Assembly (NCBI GenBank): GCA_036389375.1 | Contig: DASVQA010000086.1 | Coordinates: forward strand, 1-58,444 | DNA: 58,444 bases | DNA from: QHXQ01 sp036389375 | GTDB taxonomy: Bacteria > Acidobacteriota > Blastocatellia > Pyrinomonadales > Pyrinomonadaceae | Direction of reading: 5' to 3' | Shown here: one piece after another, positions 17,169-25,790 of the stretch | How positions within the stretch are numbered: the stretch's first letter is position 1 | Layout: the number at the start of each line of letters is the position of its first letter | Notes under the pieces: model-generated | The model's database searches: none | Seen by the model: only the letters and a program-made list of their open reading frames with translations | What the model was told of the DNA's origin: nothing | Program-made: the position numbers and the translations under genes

Positions 17169-18089
17169 ATGATGAGACGAAGCCTGCCGTTTCTTTTGCT
17201 GACCGCGTTGCCGGCCCTTTTTATGTTGCCAGCAGTCAGCGCACAAGAGCAGCCGTTGTCGCCCGCGCTCGCGTCGCTCGTAGCGGCGGAACGTGCGTTC
17301 GCGCGCCTCTCTGTCGAGCAGGGCGTGCGCGCGGCGTTTATGACCTACTTCGCGGAGGACGGCATCAACTTCCAGCCACATCCGACGAACACGAAAGAGG
17401 CTTATCGCAAACGCCCCGCGCCCACCGCGCCGCAACCCTTCACGCTCGACTGGTTTCCCATCTACGCCGACGTGTCGCGCGCGGGCGACCTCGGTTACAC
17501 GACCGGCCCCTATGCCATCACGCCCCTTGCGCCGCAGACGCGCCCCACACAGCATGGCTATTACTTCTCCGTCTGGCAAAAGCAGGCGGACGGCAGTTGG
17601 AAGGTGGTCGTTGACTTAGGCATCAGCACGCCCGCGCCTTCGCCCGACGCGCCCGCGCCCGCGTTTCAACAGCCGCGCAAACTCGGCGGCGACCTTGCGC
17701 CCGCGCAATCGAAGTTTGACAGTACGCAGGCCGAACTACTGGCGGCCGACCGCGCGCTCTTGCAGGCCGAGCGCGCGCGCGGCGTCGCAGCGGCGCTGCC
17801 CGCCGCGATGATCGAAGAGGCGCGGCTGCATCGCAACGACATGTTCCCAATCGTCGGTCGCCGCGCGATCAGCGCCTACCTCAAGGGCCGGCAGGCGCAC
17901 GTCAACGGCGTGCCAATGAAAGCGGCTACGGCCACTTCAGGCGATCTCGGCTACACCTACGGGAGCTACGAATTGCGCGCCGCCGCAACGCAAGAGAAAG
18001 GTTATTACGTGCGCGTCTGGAAGCGCGTCGGCAACAAGTGGCGCGTGGCCTTAGACACCGCTAGCCCACTCCCGCCGGACGCGAAATAG
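17169..18089 (+). CDS. Exported protein with two SnoaL/DUF4440-like domains
   Basis: The 306-residue protein starts with a signal peptide (about 1-26, cleavage after VSA) and then holds two consecutive NTF2-like domains, about 30-155 and 185-305. Each begins with a helix of the LVAAERAFARLS/LLAADRALLQAE type and ends with a WKV/WRVALD strand; both keep GDLGYT..Y. This looks like an internal duplication of a DUF4440 domain. Such domains bind or isomerise small hydrophobic ligands, but here no catalytic residue can be assigned. AAGGA lies 7 bases before ATG 17169. The frame is open upstream into the cyclase gene, but that part has no signal or domain. It follows the cyclase after 25 bases, so probably shares its transcript. 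Confidence 0.82.
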   Translation: MMRRSLPFLLLTALPALFMLPAVSAQEQPLSPALASLVAAERAFARLSVEQGVRAAFMTYFAEDGINFQPHPTNTKEAYRKRPAPTAPQPFTLDWFPIYADVSRAGDLGYTTGPYAITPLAPQTRPTQHGYYFSVWQKQADGSWKVVVDLGISTPAPSPDAPAPAFQQPRKLGGDLAPAQSKFDSTQAELLAADRALLQAERARGVAAALPAAMIEEARLHRNDMFPIVGRRAISAYLKGRQAHVNGVPMKAATATSGDLGYTYGSYELRAAATQEKGYYVRVWKRVGNKWRVALDTASPLPPDAK

Positions 18090-18304
18090 CGCGGCATAGA
18101 AACTCAAGCACGAAACCCAACCCGGCCGCGCCTGCGCCAGAGACGCTAAAGCTCTTTGCGCGCTGCTTCAGGTTTGTTTCGTCTCGCTTCGTGGTTTACT
18201 GGCCCGACGCACACAGCAATTTCTGCGGCCGGCAAAAATTTTTCCGCGCCGCCCCTATCCTTTCCCGCCGCGCGTGTCTCTTAAACATTGAAGGCTGATG
18301 GCCG

Positions 18305-18871
18305 ATGGCGCATGACGAAAGCGTGGAGATGCCCGACGAGGTGTTGGTAGTCGGGGCGATGATGGGCGACCTGAGCGCCTTCGACGAGTTATGCGCGCGT
18401 TACCGCACGGCGGTCGTGCGCGCGGCGCAATCAGTGGTCGGGCGCGCGGACGCCGAAGACGTGGCACAGGATGCGCTCCTGATAGCCTTCAAGGCGCTGC
18501 CCACGCTCGAAGCGCCGTCGAAGTTCGCGGCGTGGCTCGCCGCCATTACGCGCCATCGCGCCTTTCGGTTCACGCGCGAGGAGCGCGCACACAGAGCCGG
18601 GCGCGTCGAGTTGGACGAGGCGCTCTTAGCGGAACTGGGCGCGCTCACGCGCCCGCTGGTCGAGCAGGCGGACAAGGCGGACTTGCGGCAGGCGCTCGAC
18701 CGCATGCCGGGCGATTACGCGCTCGTCCTGCGCCTGCACTATCTGGACGAGATGCCTTTAAAACGCATCGCGGCCTTCGTCGGCGTGCCGCTCACGACCG
18801 TGAAGTGGCGCGTGCATCAAGGGAAGAAGTTGCTGCGCGAGCAGCTAGAAATGACCGTCACGAGAGGTTGA
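18305..18871 (+). CDS. ECF-type RNA polymerase sigma factor
   Basis: The 188-residue protein has sigma region 2 (about 20-95, with RYRTAVVRAAQ and ADAEDVAQDALLIAFKAL) and region 4 (about 125-185, with MPGDYALVLRLHYLDEM and the helix-turn-helix IAAFVGVPLTTVKWRVHQG), but lacks regions 1 and 3. That is the extracytoplasmic-function sigma layout. It would direct polymerase to a dedicated promoter set. The 215 bases upstream contain no gene and no obvious promoter. The next gene starts 3 bases after the stop and is not a recognisable anti-sigma factor, so control may rest on that unknown partner or on transcription. Confidence 0.92.
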   Translation: MAHDESVEMPDEVLVVGAMMGDLSAFDELCARYRTAVVRAAQSVVGRADAEDVAQDALLIAFKALPTLEAPSKFAAWLAAITRHRAFRFTREERAHRAGRVELDEALLAELGALTRPLVEQADKADLRQALDRMPGDYALVLRLHYLDEMPLKRIAAFVGVPLTTVKWRVHQGKKLLREQLEMTVTRG

Positions 18872-18874
18872 AAG

Positions 18875-19423
18875 ATGGAACGAGAGAAAGAACTGCTGAA
18901 ACTCATCAACGTGCTGCGTCGCACCGGGCGCATGGCCATGCAGGCCGAATGGACAGGCGCGGGCAAAGACCCCGCGACCGCCAGCTACTGTGCCGCCCGC
19001 TACAACCGCGTGCTCGAACGCCTGAAGGAGATCGACGCGGGCGCGGGCACGGTCTTCGACCCGTTGCCCGCCGATAGCCCGCTCGCCGTCGTGGCGATGG
19101 CGTGCCGGCAGTTGGTTGCTTACTACGAGGACGAGTTGCCGCCGGAGATGCGCCGGCATGGTCATCGCCCGCACATGGGCGCGTTCGTCGTAGACGCGCG
19201 TTCGACCTTCAAAGACTTCTGGCAAAAGTCTTCGCGCGACATCGAAGATCTGGGGGAGTTCATCCGCGAGTCAATCGCGGAGTGGATGCGACAGCGCAAA
19301 ACTCCGGAGGGGCGCTGCGCTCCGGGCGCAAACGCAGACACCTCGGCGCGCGATGCGGCGGCGGGCGCAAGCGGGCCGGAACCGCCCACGCCGCCCGAAC
19401 CGCCCCGCCCGCCGCAACCCTGA
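18875..19423 (+). CDS. Hypothetical protein coupled to ECF sigma factor
   Basis: The 182-residue product starts 3 bases after the sigma gene with GAGAGG 6 bases before its ATG, so the two are translationally coupled. Residues 1-60 and 65-145 are helical and charged, with no transmembrane helix and no zinc-binding HxxxCxxC motif. The last 40 residues are rich in Pro, Ala and Gly (EPPTPPEPPRPPQP). I do not recognise the family. Position suggests that it modulates the sigma factor as a cytoplasmic, soluble regulator, but no sequence feature shows this. Confidence 0.72.
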   Translation: MEREKELLKLINVLRRTGRMAMQAEWTGAGKDPATASYCAARYNRVLERLKEIDAGAGTVFDPLPADSPLAVVAMACRQLVAYYEDELPPEMRRHGHRPHMGAFVVDARSTFKDFWQKSSRDIEDLGEFIRESIAEWMRQRKTPEGRCAPGANADTSARDAAAGASGPEPPTPPEPPRPPQP

Positions 19424-19444
19424 ACGGGCGCGCGGTGACATAAG

Positions 19445-19614
19445 ATGGAGACGATGATCGCCGTCCACGACTTGCAGAAGACTTACGCGCCGAAGGCAAA
19501 CGCCTGCCGGTCGCAGTCAAGGTCGTGGACGGCATCACGTTCGAGGGCGCGCGCGGCGAGTTCTTCGGGCTGCCCGGCTTCTGCCGGCTCTTTACCTTTC
19601 GGGGGCTGCGCTAG
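19445..19614 (+). pseudogene. Frameshifted remnant of an ABC transporter ATPase N-terminus
   Basis: From ATG 19445 the frame reads METMIAVHDLQKTYAPKA, the usual first strand of ABC-2-type ATPases. About 19490-19495 it must shift frame to continue as EGKRLPVAVKVVDGITFEGA and RGEFFGLPG, which is the conserved lead-in to Walker A (normally FGLLGPNGAGKTT). The Walker A and all later motifs are missing; after GLPG the sequence is unrelated and stops at 19612-19614. The piece is therefore both frameshifted and truncated before the nucleotide-binding loop. It is a dead relic, probably of a transporter once encoded after the sigma operon. Confidence 0.8.
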
Positions 19615-19632
19615 TTCACGCGCCGCGCGCGC

Positions 19633-20070
19633 TTAATCCGTCAGACGCAAAGCGAAGTGGTGGCATTCGATGATCATGCGCTTATGCAGATAGAACCTGT
19701 GCGCCGCAAATCGCTGCACGCCGGAATCAAGATGAAACTGCGCACATTGTTCCGCGCGCGCGTGCGCGACTAACCAATCGAACAGCGCGCCGCCGTAGCC
19801 CTTCGACCTGTCCGCGCTCTGCGCCACCAGATCGTCCACGTAGAGAAACCTGCCCCACGCCAGACACTCGGAGATTCTGAAGCCCGCCACCGCTTTCACT
19901 TCCGTTGTCTGAAGAAAGGCGAGCCGGTAGCCCGCGCTCGCCGTCTGCTGTTTGACGCGCCGCAAAAATTCATCCGCCGCGACGTGCGGGCGCAACTCCG
20001 CCATCACCGGGTAACAACTTTGAATCTCTTCGTCCGTCTGCGCCAGCCTTATGCCTGCACTCATACTCAT
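19633..20070 (-). CDS. GNAT-family N-acetyltransferase (small)
   Basis: The 145-residue protein is one GNAT domain: the acetyl-CoA loop is ADRSKGYGGALFDWL, the strand before it is RFLYVDDLVAQ, and the C-terminus has HLDSGVQRFAAHRFYLHKRM. The ATG at 20070 (MSMSAGIRLAQ) begins the domain, 14 bases after the EamA transporter stop codon. A longer open frame continues upstream out of frame through the transporter and is not coding there. It is the last gene of a GNAT-EamA-GNAT operon. Acceptor substrate unknown; acetylation of an exported amine or amino acid is a natural guess from the neighbour. Confidence 0.88.
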   Translation of the reverse strand: MSMSAGIRLAQTDEEIQSCYPVMAELRPHVAADEFLRRVKQQTASAGYRLAFLQTTEVKAVAGFRISECLAWGRFLYVDDLVAQSADRSKGYGGALFDWLVAHARAEQCAQFHLDSGVQRFAAHRFYLHKRMIIECHHFALRLTD

Positions 20071-20084
20071 AAACGCTGCACCCC

Positions 20085-20990
20085 TTACGCAACCAACTTT
20101 GCCGCCACCGCTACCTGCGCGCGCCGTCGCCACACGTTCAAACCGATGCCCGCCATGATCGCCAACCCGCCCGCGATGATGCGCCACGTCACGTGTTCGT
20201 CGAGCCACCATAGACCGAGCAGCACGGCGATGACCGGCGTGACCAGCGAAATAAGCATCGTCTTCGTCACATCCATGTTGCGCACCAGCCAGTAGTAGAG
20301 CAGGAACGCGGCGCACGAGCCGACGAGCGTCAGATAGAGCAGCGAGCCGAGCGCGCGCGCCGTCCAGTGAAAGCCAAACGGGCTGCCTTCCAGCCAACGT
20401 CCGAGGACGAGCAGCGGCACAAGCCCACACAACATCTGTCCCGCCGCCAGCACCGCCGGATCGAGATGCCCGCCGCGCGCTTTGACGAGCACGTTGGCGT
20501 AGGCGGCACAGAACGCGCCGACGACGATGGCAACGCTGCCCGCCAGCGCCCCACGCCCCTCGCCGTGCAACTGATCCGCAAAGATGAGCGCCACGCCCGC
20601 CATGCCGAGCAGCACGCCGCAGAGTTTCGCCCAGGTGATCCGCTCCGCCGGCAGATGATAATGCGCGATGACGAGACCGAAGACCGGGATAGTCGTTTGC
20701 AGAATCGCGGCCAGGCCGGAAGAGATGCGCTGCTCGCCCCAGAAGACCGTGCCGTAGTTGATGGTGAAGGCGAGCAGCCCCGTGATGCAGATGAGCAGCC
20801 AATCGCGGCGTGTCCGCGGCAGCGGGATGCGGCGGACAACCACGACGCCGACGAGCACGGCGGCGGCGAGCACGAAGCGGATGGCGGCGAAGCTGATGGG
20901 CGGCAAATCTTCGAGGCCCAACTTGATAAAGAGCCACGTCGAACCCCAGATCAGGCAGAGCACCAGCCAGACGAGCACGGGGCGCTTCAT
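20085..20990 (-). CDS. EamA/DMT-family transporter
   Basis: The 301-residue protein shows about ten hydrophobic segments in two repeats of five, the layout of the drug/metabolite transporter (EamA) family. The first repeat starts LVLCLIWGSTWLFIKLGL, and the second covers the C-terminal half with VTPVIAVLLGLWWLDE. Members export amino acids, purines or other small metabolites across the inner membrane. It overlaps the upstream GNAT gene by 4 bases and is followed at 14 bases by a second GNAT gene, so the three are almost surely one operon. The substrate cannot be read from sequence. Confidence 0.93.
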   Translation of the reverse strand: MKRPVLVWLVLCLIWGSTWLFIKLGLEDLPPISFAAIRFVLAAAVLVGVVVVRRIPLPRTRRDWLLICITGLLAFTINYGTVFWGEQRISSGLAAILQTTIPVFGLVIAHYHLPAERITWAKLCGVLLGMAGVALIFADQLHGEGRGALAGSVAIVVGAFCAAYANVLVKARGGHLDPAVLAAGQMLCGLVPLLVLGRWLEGSPFGFHWTARALGSLLYLTLVGSCAAFLLYYWLVRNMDVTKTMLISLVTPVIAVLLGLWWLDEHVTWRIIAGGLAIMAGIGLNVWRRRAQVAVAAKLVA

Positions 20991-21505
20991 ACGCGCCCTT
21001 CTTCTGCCGCGCCCGCACCTTCAACGCCTGCGCCCGCCGCTGCCGGCTCGCTGCTATCCAATCCGCTCGGGCCTTGTCGTGGGTCGAAGCGTTCCAGCCA
21101 GCGGTCGGGCTGCGCGAGCGCCTCAAAGCCGAAGCGGCGATAAAGTTCGTGCGCGTCGCGCGTCGCCAACACCCAGCGCCGCAGGTTTTGTAACTCAGGA
21201 TGCGCAAGGATCACTTCGACCATCCACTTGGCCAAACCCTGCCCGCGAAACTCCGCCAGCACGAACACGTCCGCCAGCCACGCGAACGTGGCCCGGTCGG
21301 TCACGACGCGCGCAAACCCGATCTGCCGGCCGGACTTGTACAACCCGAAGGGCAAAGAGTTGTCCACCGAACGTTTGATCAAGTCGAGGCTGCGCCCGCG
21401 CGCCCAGTAGGATTGCCGGCTCAGGAAATCGTGCAGCACGGCGAAATCGAGCCGCGCCCGCTCCGTGCTGATCTCAAACTCGCCACGCCGCCAAACCTGC
21501 TCCAT
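20987..21505 (-). CDS. GNAT-family N-acetyltransferase
   Basis: A protein of 172 residues with a GNAT domain at about 30-135: the strand ADVFVLAEF, the coenzyme loop FRGQGLAKWMVEVIL and the terminal YRRFGFEAL are visible. The last 35 residues are Gly/Ala-rich and likely disordered. GGAGG lies 9 bases before the ATG at 21505; an earlier in-frame ATG at 21529 lacks this. The stop codon overlaps the EamA start by 4 bases, indicating translational coupling. Role unknown beyond acetyl transfer. Confidence 0.9.
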   Translation of the reverse strand: MEQVWRRGEFEISTERARLDFAVLHDFLSRQSYWARGRSLDLIKRSVDNSLPFGLYKSGRQIGFARVVTDRATFAWLADVFVLAEFRGQGLAKWMVEVILAHPELQNLRRWVLATRDAHELYRRFGFEALAQPDRWLERFDPRQGPSGLDSSEPAAAGAGVEGAGAAEEGRV

Positions 21506-21618
21506 GCCCGTGTGCCTCCAATGCTGCACGATTCTATGCGGTGCGGCGGGTGGCTAAAAGAGCCATTTCAAAATGTGACGCAAGGGCCATTTGCGCGCCC
21601 GTCGTGCAGCGGCGCACA

Positions 21619-23250
21619 TCAATCGCCTGAGGTAGATCGGAAGCGCGCGACGTAGCGCCGGTACGCAGCAACTTCACTCTGCGCCCGCGCGTCCGTCCAG
21701 CCGAGATATTTTTGCGCGACGTGCGCCGCCGCTTCGACCGCGTCGAGGCCGAGCGCGCCATCGAGGCCCACCATCGTGCGGCGCAACAGACAATCAGCCA
21801 GCGTCTCGGCCAGTTCAAAGCGAAACGCGAACACGACCTCGGCCGCGAGCGCGCCGCTCGTCGGGCTAAAGGGCGCGCGCAGGTCGGCCGCCATCTCCGC
21901 CAAATGCAACACCTCTGCGGCGCGCGTGCCGTAGATGCGCAGCAGGCGCGCGCTCGCTGCCGGCGCTAACGAACTCTCCGCGTTGAGACGCTCGCTGAAG
22001 AGGCGAAAGTCCGCGCACGCCGCACCGGGCAGCGCCCGCCGAGCCGTCACACAGGGCGGCGAAGCGCGCCGCAGTTTTCGATGGATGAGATCAACGGCTT
22101 GCCGGGCCAGTTCGCGGTAGGTCGTCAGCTTGCCGCCGACGATGGAGACGAAGCCTGCGAGCGGCGGCGCGTGGGCGCGGATGAAGTGGCGGCGCGTGAT
22201 GCCGGCGGGCGTGTTGGCGGACGCGCGCGCAAGCGGGCGCACGCCCGCGTAAGCGTAGAGCACGTCGGCGCGCGTGAGTTGTGCCTGCGGCAGCACGCGG
22301 TTCGTCTCGGCGAGCAGGTAGTCGAGTTCCGCCTCGGTTGGCGTGACGCAGTCGAGATCGCCCGTGTAGCGCAGGTCGGTCGTGCCGATGAGATAAAGCT
22401 CTTGCCAGGGGATGATGAAGAACGGGCGACGGTCGGTCTGCGCCTCGACGTAGAGCGCAACGGGCGGCGCGCCGTTAAAGGGCGCGACGACGATGTGGCT
22501 GCCCTTCGTGCCGCCGATCATCGGGGCCGACGGCGGACTAACTTGAGCGACAACCTCATCAACCCACGCGCCTGCCGCGTTCACGACAACCGGCGCTTGC
22601 GCGTGATACGTGCGCGCGTCATCGCGCAACAGATCAACGAACTCGACGCCGCGCACGCGCCCGTCGGTCGCCACGATGCGCGTCACGCGCGCGTAGGTCA
22701 GGACGCCCGCACCGTGCGCCGCCGCGTCCAGCACGTTCTCCAACGCGAGTCGTTCGGCGTACTCGACCTGCGCGTCGTAATAGAGGGCCGCGCCGCGCAG
22801 GTTCGCGGCGGCAAGACCGGGCGCGCGCTGAAGCGTCGCGGCACGCGTGAGCGTGCGATGAGCGGGGAGCGACTTGTCGAAGGCGAGCAGGTCGTAGAGC
22901 AGCAGCCCGGCGCGGATCGTCATGGGCGCGCGGGCGGCGTGCGCGTAGAGCGGGATGAGCAGCGGGAGCGGCCGGACGAGATGCGGAGCATTGCGCAGCA
23001 GGCGCTCGCGCTCGCGCAGGGATTCGCGCACCAGCCCTAACTCTCCATGTTCGAGATAACGCAGGCCGCCATGAATCAGGCGCGTTGACCATGCGGTTGT
23101 GCCGCCCGCGATGTCGCCCTTGTCGAGCAGCAGCACGCGCAGACCGCGCAGCGCCGCGTCGCGCGCGATCCCTGCGCCGTTGATGCCTGCGCCGATGATG
23201 ATCGCGTCGAACTGCGCGCGCTCGATGTTGGTCAGCAGATCGCGCCGCAT
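21619..23250 (-). CDS. glpD: FAD-dependent glycerol-3-phosphate dehydrogenase
   Basis: This 543-residue enzyme oxidises glycerol-3-phosphate to dihydroxyacetone phosphate at the membrane and feeds electrons to quinone. The N-terminal Rossmann motif is IIIGAGINGAGIARDAALRG (about 16-35), followed by the GlpD signature WSTRLIHGGLRYLEHGE. A further family block GTTDLRYTGDLD (about 315-326) and the C-terminal all-helical DAO_C region (about 385-525) are present. ATG 23250 begins next to the FAD motif; an in-frame ATG at 23295 would add 15 residues and read into a repeat, so I prefer 23250. Length fits the family. No glycerol kinase or uptake gene is adjacent. Confidence 0.94.
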   Translation of the reverse strand: MRRDLLTNIERAQFDAIIIGAGINGAGIARDAALRGLRVLLLDKGDIAGGTTAWSTRLIHGGLRYLEHGELGLVRESLRERERLLRNAPHLVRPLPLLIPLYAHAARAPMTIRAGLLLYDLLAFDKSLPAHRTLTRAATLQRAPGLAAANLRGAALYYDAQVEYAERLALENVLDAAAHGAGVLTYARVTRIVATDGRVRGVEFVDLLRDDARTYHAQAPVVVNAAGAWVDEVVAQVSPPSAPMIGGTKGSHIVVAPFNGAPPVALYVEAQTDRRPFFIIPWQELYLIGTTDLRYTGDLDCVTPTEAELDYLLAETNRVLPQAQLTRADVLYAYAGVRPLARASANTPAGITRRHFIRAHAPPLAGFVSIVGGKLTTYRELARQAVDLIHRKLRRASPPCVTARRALPGAACADFRLFSERLNAESSLAPAASARLLRIYGTRAAEVLHLAEMAADLRAPFSPTSGALAAEVVFAFRFELAETLADCLLRRTMVGLDGALGLDAVEAAAHVAQKYLGWTDARAQSEVAAYRRYVARFRSTSGD

Positions 23251-23339
23251 GCCGGGCAGGAATTTAACCGCAAAGCGCGCAAACAAAAAACGCAAAGCGC
23301 GCCGAGAATTTCCCGGCCCTTTGCGTTCTTACTTTGCGT

Positions 23340-23383
23340 CCTTGCGTGAGATTTTCTTTGATCAGTATTAGCCTCACGCAAGG
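23340..23383 (-). terminator. Inverted repeat in intergenic filler, possible terminator of esterase gene
   Basis: CCTTGCGTGAG (23340-23350) and CTCACGCAAGG (23373-23383) form a perfect 11-bp stem with a 22-base loop. It begins 24 bases downstream of the esterase stop on the minus strand. The surrounding 23275-23400 also contains short CGCAAAG and CTTTGCG words in both orientations, typical of non-coding filler repeats. Termination is plausible but there is no U-run. Confidence 0.5.
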
Positions 23384-23406
23384 GCGCAGAGCTAAGCAAG
23401 GCGTTG

Positions 23407-24477
23407 TTAATGCAGCGCGTGCCAGACGAAGGTGAATGCGGGTTCGGCGCGGTCGGCGAGGAACGTCCAGCCATGCCCGCCGGGCGCGAGGTGGTATTCA
23501 TGTTTGACGCCCGCTTCGGTCAGCACCGCGTCGAGTTGGCGATTGCCTGCGTCGAAGCCGTAGCGATCCTGCTCGCCCACGTCGAAGTAGATTTTCAGCG
23601 CCTTAAGTTTCGCCGCGTTCTCTTTGGCCAGATAGAGCGGATTGTTGGCCTGAAAGTAGGCAGCATCGGGCGGTGCGCCGAAGAGTTTGGTGGCCAGTTG
23701 GTAGCGATAGCCGCCGTAGCGATCCGTCGGCGCGGTGGGCGGCTGCGGCAGTTGATCAAAGAGCGCGGCGCTGTGCGCGGCGACGCCCGCAAACATTTCC
23801 GGGTGCTTGAAGGCGATCAGCAGCGCGCCATAGCCGCCCATCGAGATGCCTTCGATGAGCCGGTGCTGCGCGCCGGGCAGCGTGCGATATTTGCCTTCGA
23901 TGAAGGGTAAGAAATCTTTGACGATGGCGTCCTCGTAACGCGTGCCATCTTTACCGTTGATGTAGAAACTGTTCGCGCCGTAAGGCATGGCGACGATGAA
24001 ATCGCCGACCTTATTAGCTGCGCGCAGCGCCGCCAGCTTCGCCTCGATGCCCTGCCCTTCCCAGTCGCGCTCGTCGTTATTCAGCCCGTGCAGGAAGATG
24101 ACGAGCGGATAACGCTGCTTGGTCTTTTGCTCGTAGGCGGGCGGGAGCGACACGGCGTAGCGCACGTTGCGGCCGAGACTCGGCGACGCGAACTCTGCGT
24201 ACTCGATGTGCCCGGCGGGCGCGCTGTTTGTGGTTGCGGTTTGGGTTTGCGTCGTGCCGCCTTGCTGCGAGGGAGTGGCGACGGCGAGTCCTTGCCACGT
24301 CGCCGCCGCCACCGCTACCGCCAGCGTGCAGGCCAGAGACCCGCACAGCGCGAACGGTAGCAATTTGGCCGGAGGGCGCGCGAGGATGGCCCGCTCTGCG
24401 CGGGTGCGCTCGTCTGTTCGCGTGCGCGCGGCTTCGCTCGCCGCCGCGCACCGTCGTCTGAAAATGTTCATCATCAA
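23407..24477 (-). CDS. Exported alpha/beta-hydrolase esterase
   Basis: The 356-residue protein has a charged N-terminus of about 40 residues, a hydrophobic anchor or signal segment (about 41-62) and an esterase-D-like alpha/beta-hydrolase domain (about 90-356). The catalytic triad is Ser212 in GISMGG, Asp304 in EQDRYGF and His335 in GGHGW. LVIFLHGLNNDE gives the oxyanion strand. It likely hydrolyses ester bonds, such as feruloyl or acyl esters, outside the cytoplasmic membrane. Between the signal and the domain lies a Thr/Gln-rich linker. No operon partner is evident. Confidence 0.92.
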   Translation of the reverse strand: MMMNIFRRRCAAASEAARTRTDERTRAERAILARPPAKLLPFALCGSLACTLAVAVAAATWQGLAVATPSQQGGTTQTQTATTNSAPAGHIEYAEFASPSLGRNVRYAVSLPPAYEQKTKQRYPLVIFLHGLNNDERDWEGQGIEAKLAALRAANKVGDFIVAMPYGANSFYINGKDGTRYEDAIVKDFLPFIEGKYRTLPGAQHRLIEGISMGGYGALLIAFKHPEMFAGVAAHSAALFDQLPQPPTAPTDRYGGYRYQLATKLFGAPPDAAYFQANNPLYLAKENAAKLKALKIYFDVGEQDRYGFDAGNRQLDAVLTEAGVKHEYHLAPGGHGWTFLADRAEPAFTFVWHALH

Positions 24478-24492
24478 CCCTTGTGCAATGCG

Positions 24493-24933
24493 TTACTGTT
24501 TCGGTGTGGTGGGGAAGTGGTTGAGGCCGAGCCGCGCAGCGGTGCGGTCGCTCAAATCAATCATGGCGGCGGCGTTGATGGCGGCGGCGATGCAGATCGC
24601 TTCGCTGATCTCTTCTTTGCTCACGCCGAGCGCCAGCGCCTTCTTCATGTGCCCGTCCAGACAGCCCTCGCACTTGGCGACGAGCGACGCGGCGATGGAG
24701 ATCAACTCCTGCACGCGCGGGTCGAGCACACGCCGTTCGGGCGTGTAGTACAGTTCCTTGTAGTACGCGCCGTAGACCTTCTTCATGCGCGGCTCAAGCA
24801 TCGAGTAGGACGAGGTCGGCTCGTCCGACGCCATCGGGATCGCCTTCTCGGTCGAGACCTGCTCGGCCGCGGCGGCCGCGTCCGCCGTTGCCGTCGCCGT
24901 CGCGCCCGCCCCGTTCATGTCTTTCTCATCCAT
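24493..24933 (-). CDS. Carboxymuconolactone decarboxylase / AhpD-like protein
   Basis: The 146-residue protein has an Ala/Thr-rich N-terminus (1-30) and an AhpD-like helical domain. The redox motif is Cys88-x-x-Cys91 with His95 (KCEGCLDGHMKKAL), as in peroxidase-type members. Known relatives reduce hydroperoxides or alkyl radicals using the two cysteines. GGGAGG lies 9 bases before the ATG at 24933; the frame upstream is only repeat-derived. The DUF2911-like gene is next upstream on the same strand, separated by the repeat block. Confidence 0.9.
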   Translation of the reverse strand: MDEKDMNGAGATATATADAAAAAEQVSTEKAIPMASDEPTSSYSMLEPRMKKVYGAYYKELYYTPERRVLDPRVQELISIAASLVAKCEGCLDGHMKKALALGVSKEEISEAICIAAAINAAAMIDLSDRTAARLGLNHFPTTPKQ

Positions 24934-24955
24934 CGCGTGAAACCTCCCAAAGCAG

Positions 24956-25027
24956 TGCCGAGTGCCGAGTGACAAGTGCCGAGTTAAAACTTTCTGCCCG
25001 CTCGGCACTCGTCCCTTGTCACCCGTC
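24956..25027. repeat. Dispersed intergenic repeat with CGAGTGACAAG core (copy 1)
   Basis: This block is built of tandem short words GTGCCGAGT/GTGACAAGT and their complements. GTGCCGAG (24976-24983) pairs with CTCGGCAC (25001-25008) across a 17-base loop. The 11-mer CGAGTGACAAG at 24966-24976 is repeated exactly at 55656-55666. It lies between the DUF2911-like and AhpD-like genes. Confidence 0.8.
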
Positions 25028-25034
25028 ACTGTCT

Positions 25035-25673
25035 TTACATCGTGAGCTTCTCGTTGAGCGTGCGGTCGCCGTAGTGGAACTTGAGCCAGACGGTGCGCCC
25101 GTTGCGCGCCGTGTCAATGACGAGATGATCAACGGCGGGTGCGCCTTTGTCGAACTTGATCGGCTTGGAGACGACGATGTTGGCGTCCTTCGGGGTATCC
25201 ACGAACACGTTGCCGGCCTTCAGGAACGTGCCGCCTTCGCCGGGCGTGAACGAGGCGAGCGAGAGCATCATGCTCTTGTTCTCTTTGGCGTTGGCAGGCG
25301 TGATGACGATGGCGTAGTCGCCGGGCGCGAGTTTCTTGCCCGCCCAGGTGGCCGGCGCGTTGAGCCGCAGATGCGCGATGGGCCAAGTCCGGCCGGCGTA
25401 GTAGCCTTGATTGCGCGGGTCGTTGCCGGTTTCGATGTAGTTGAACGTGGCTTCGCCGAACGGCAGGTTGAGGTAGCGCACTTCGACCGCACCTTTGGTG
25501 TGCCCCACGTCGACGGCGGAAGCTTGAACCGTGGTCAGTTTGCGTTTGTCCACGCGCCCTTCGCTGGACATCTGGCTCATGTTGTCCTGCGCGAGCGCGC
25601 TGGCGGCGCAGAGCGTACCGACGAGCGCGGCGATGGCGCACAGGCGGGCGAGGATTTTAGTGGCTGCTGTCAT
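25035..25673 (-). CDS. Exported DUF2911-like protein
   Basis: The 212-residue product has a clear signal peptide (about 1-29, cleavage after ALA). The mature part is a small beta-rich protein resembling DUF2911, with the blocks GRTWPIAHLRLNAP and LAPGDYAIVITP, where many members show a W..I strand pair. Function of the family is unknown. AAGGAA lies 9 bases before ATG 25673; the frame is open upstream to 25760 but has no features. It is followed by the repeat block and the AhpD-like gene. Confidence 0.75.
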   Translation of the reverse strand: MTAATKILARLCAIAALVGTLCAASALAQDNMSQMSSEGRVDKRKLTTVQASAVDVGHTKGAVEVRYLNLPFGEATFNYIETGNDPRNQGYYAGRTWPIAHLRLNAPATWAGKKLAPGDYAIVITPANAKENKSMMLSLASFTPGEGGTFLKAGNVFVDTPKDANIVVSKPIKFDKGAPAVDHLVIDTARNGRTVWLKFHYGDRTLNEKLTM

Positions 25674-25790
25674 AATGATGAGTTCCTTTCTCTGAGAACG
25701 TATGGGTGCTGGCCGAGCCGTTGCCGGGTTTGCTGACGTTGCTTGATACGTGTCGGGCACGCGCCCGGTTTCAGCGCGCGTGGCCGAATC

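Noticed and set aside
18875..19423. Anti-sigma factor
   Set aside because: No zinc-finger motif, no membrane helix; only the position suggests it.
19633..21207. Single 524-codon minus-strand gene
   Set aside because: Most of the frame is out of phase with the EamA transporter. Only the last 145 codons encode a protein, a GNAT enzyme starting at 20070.
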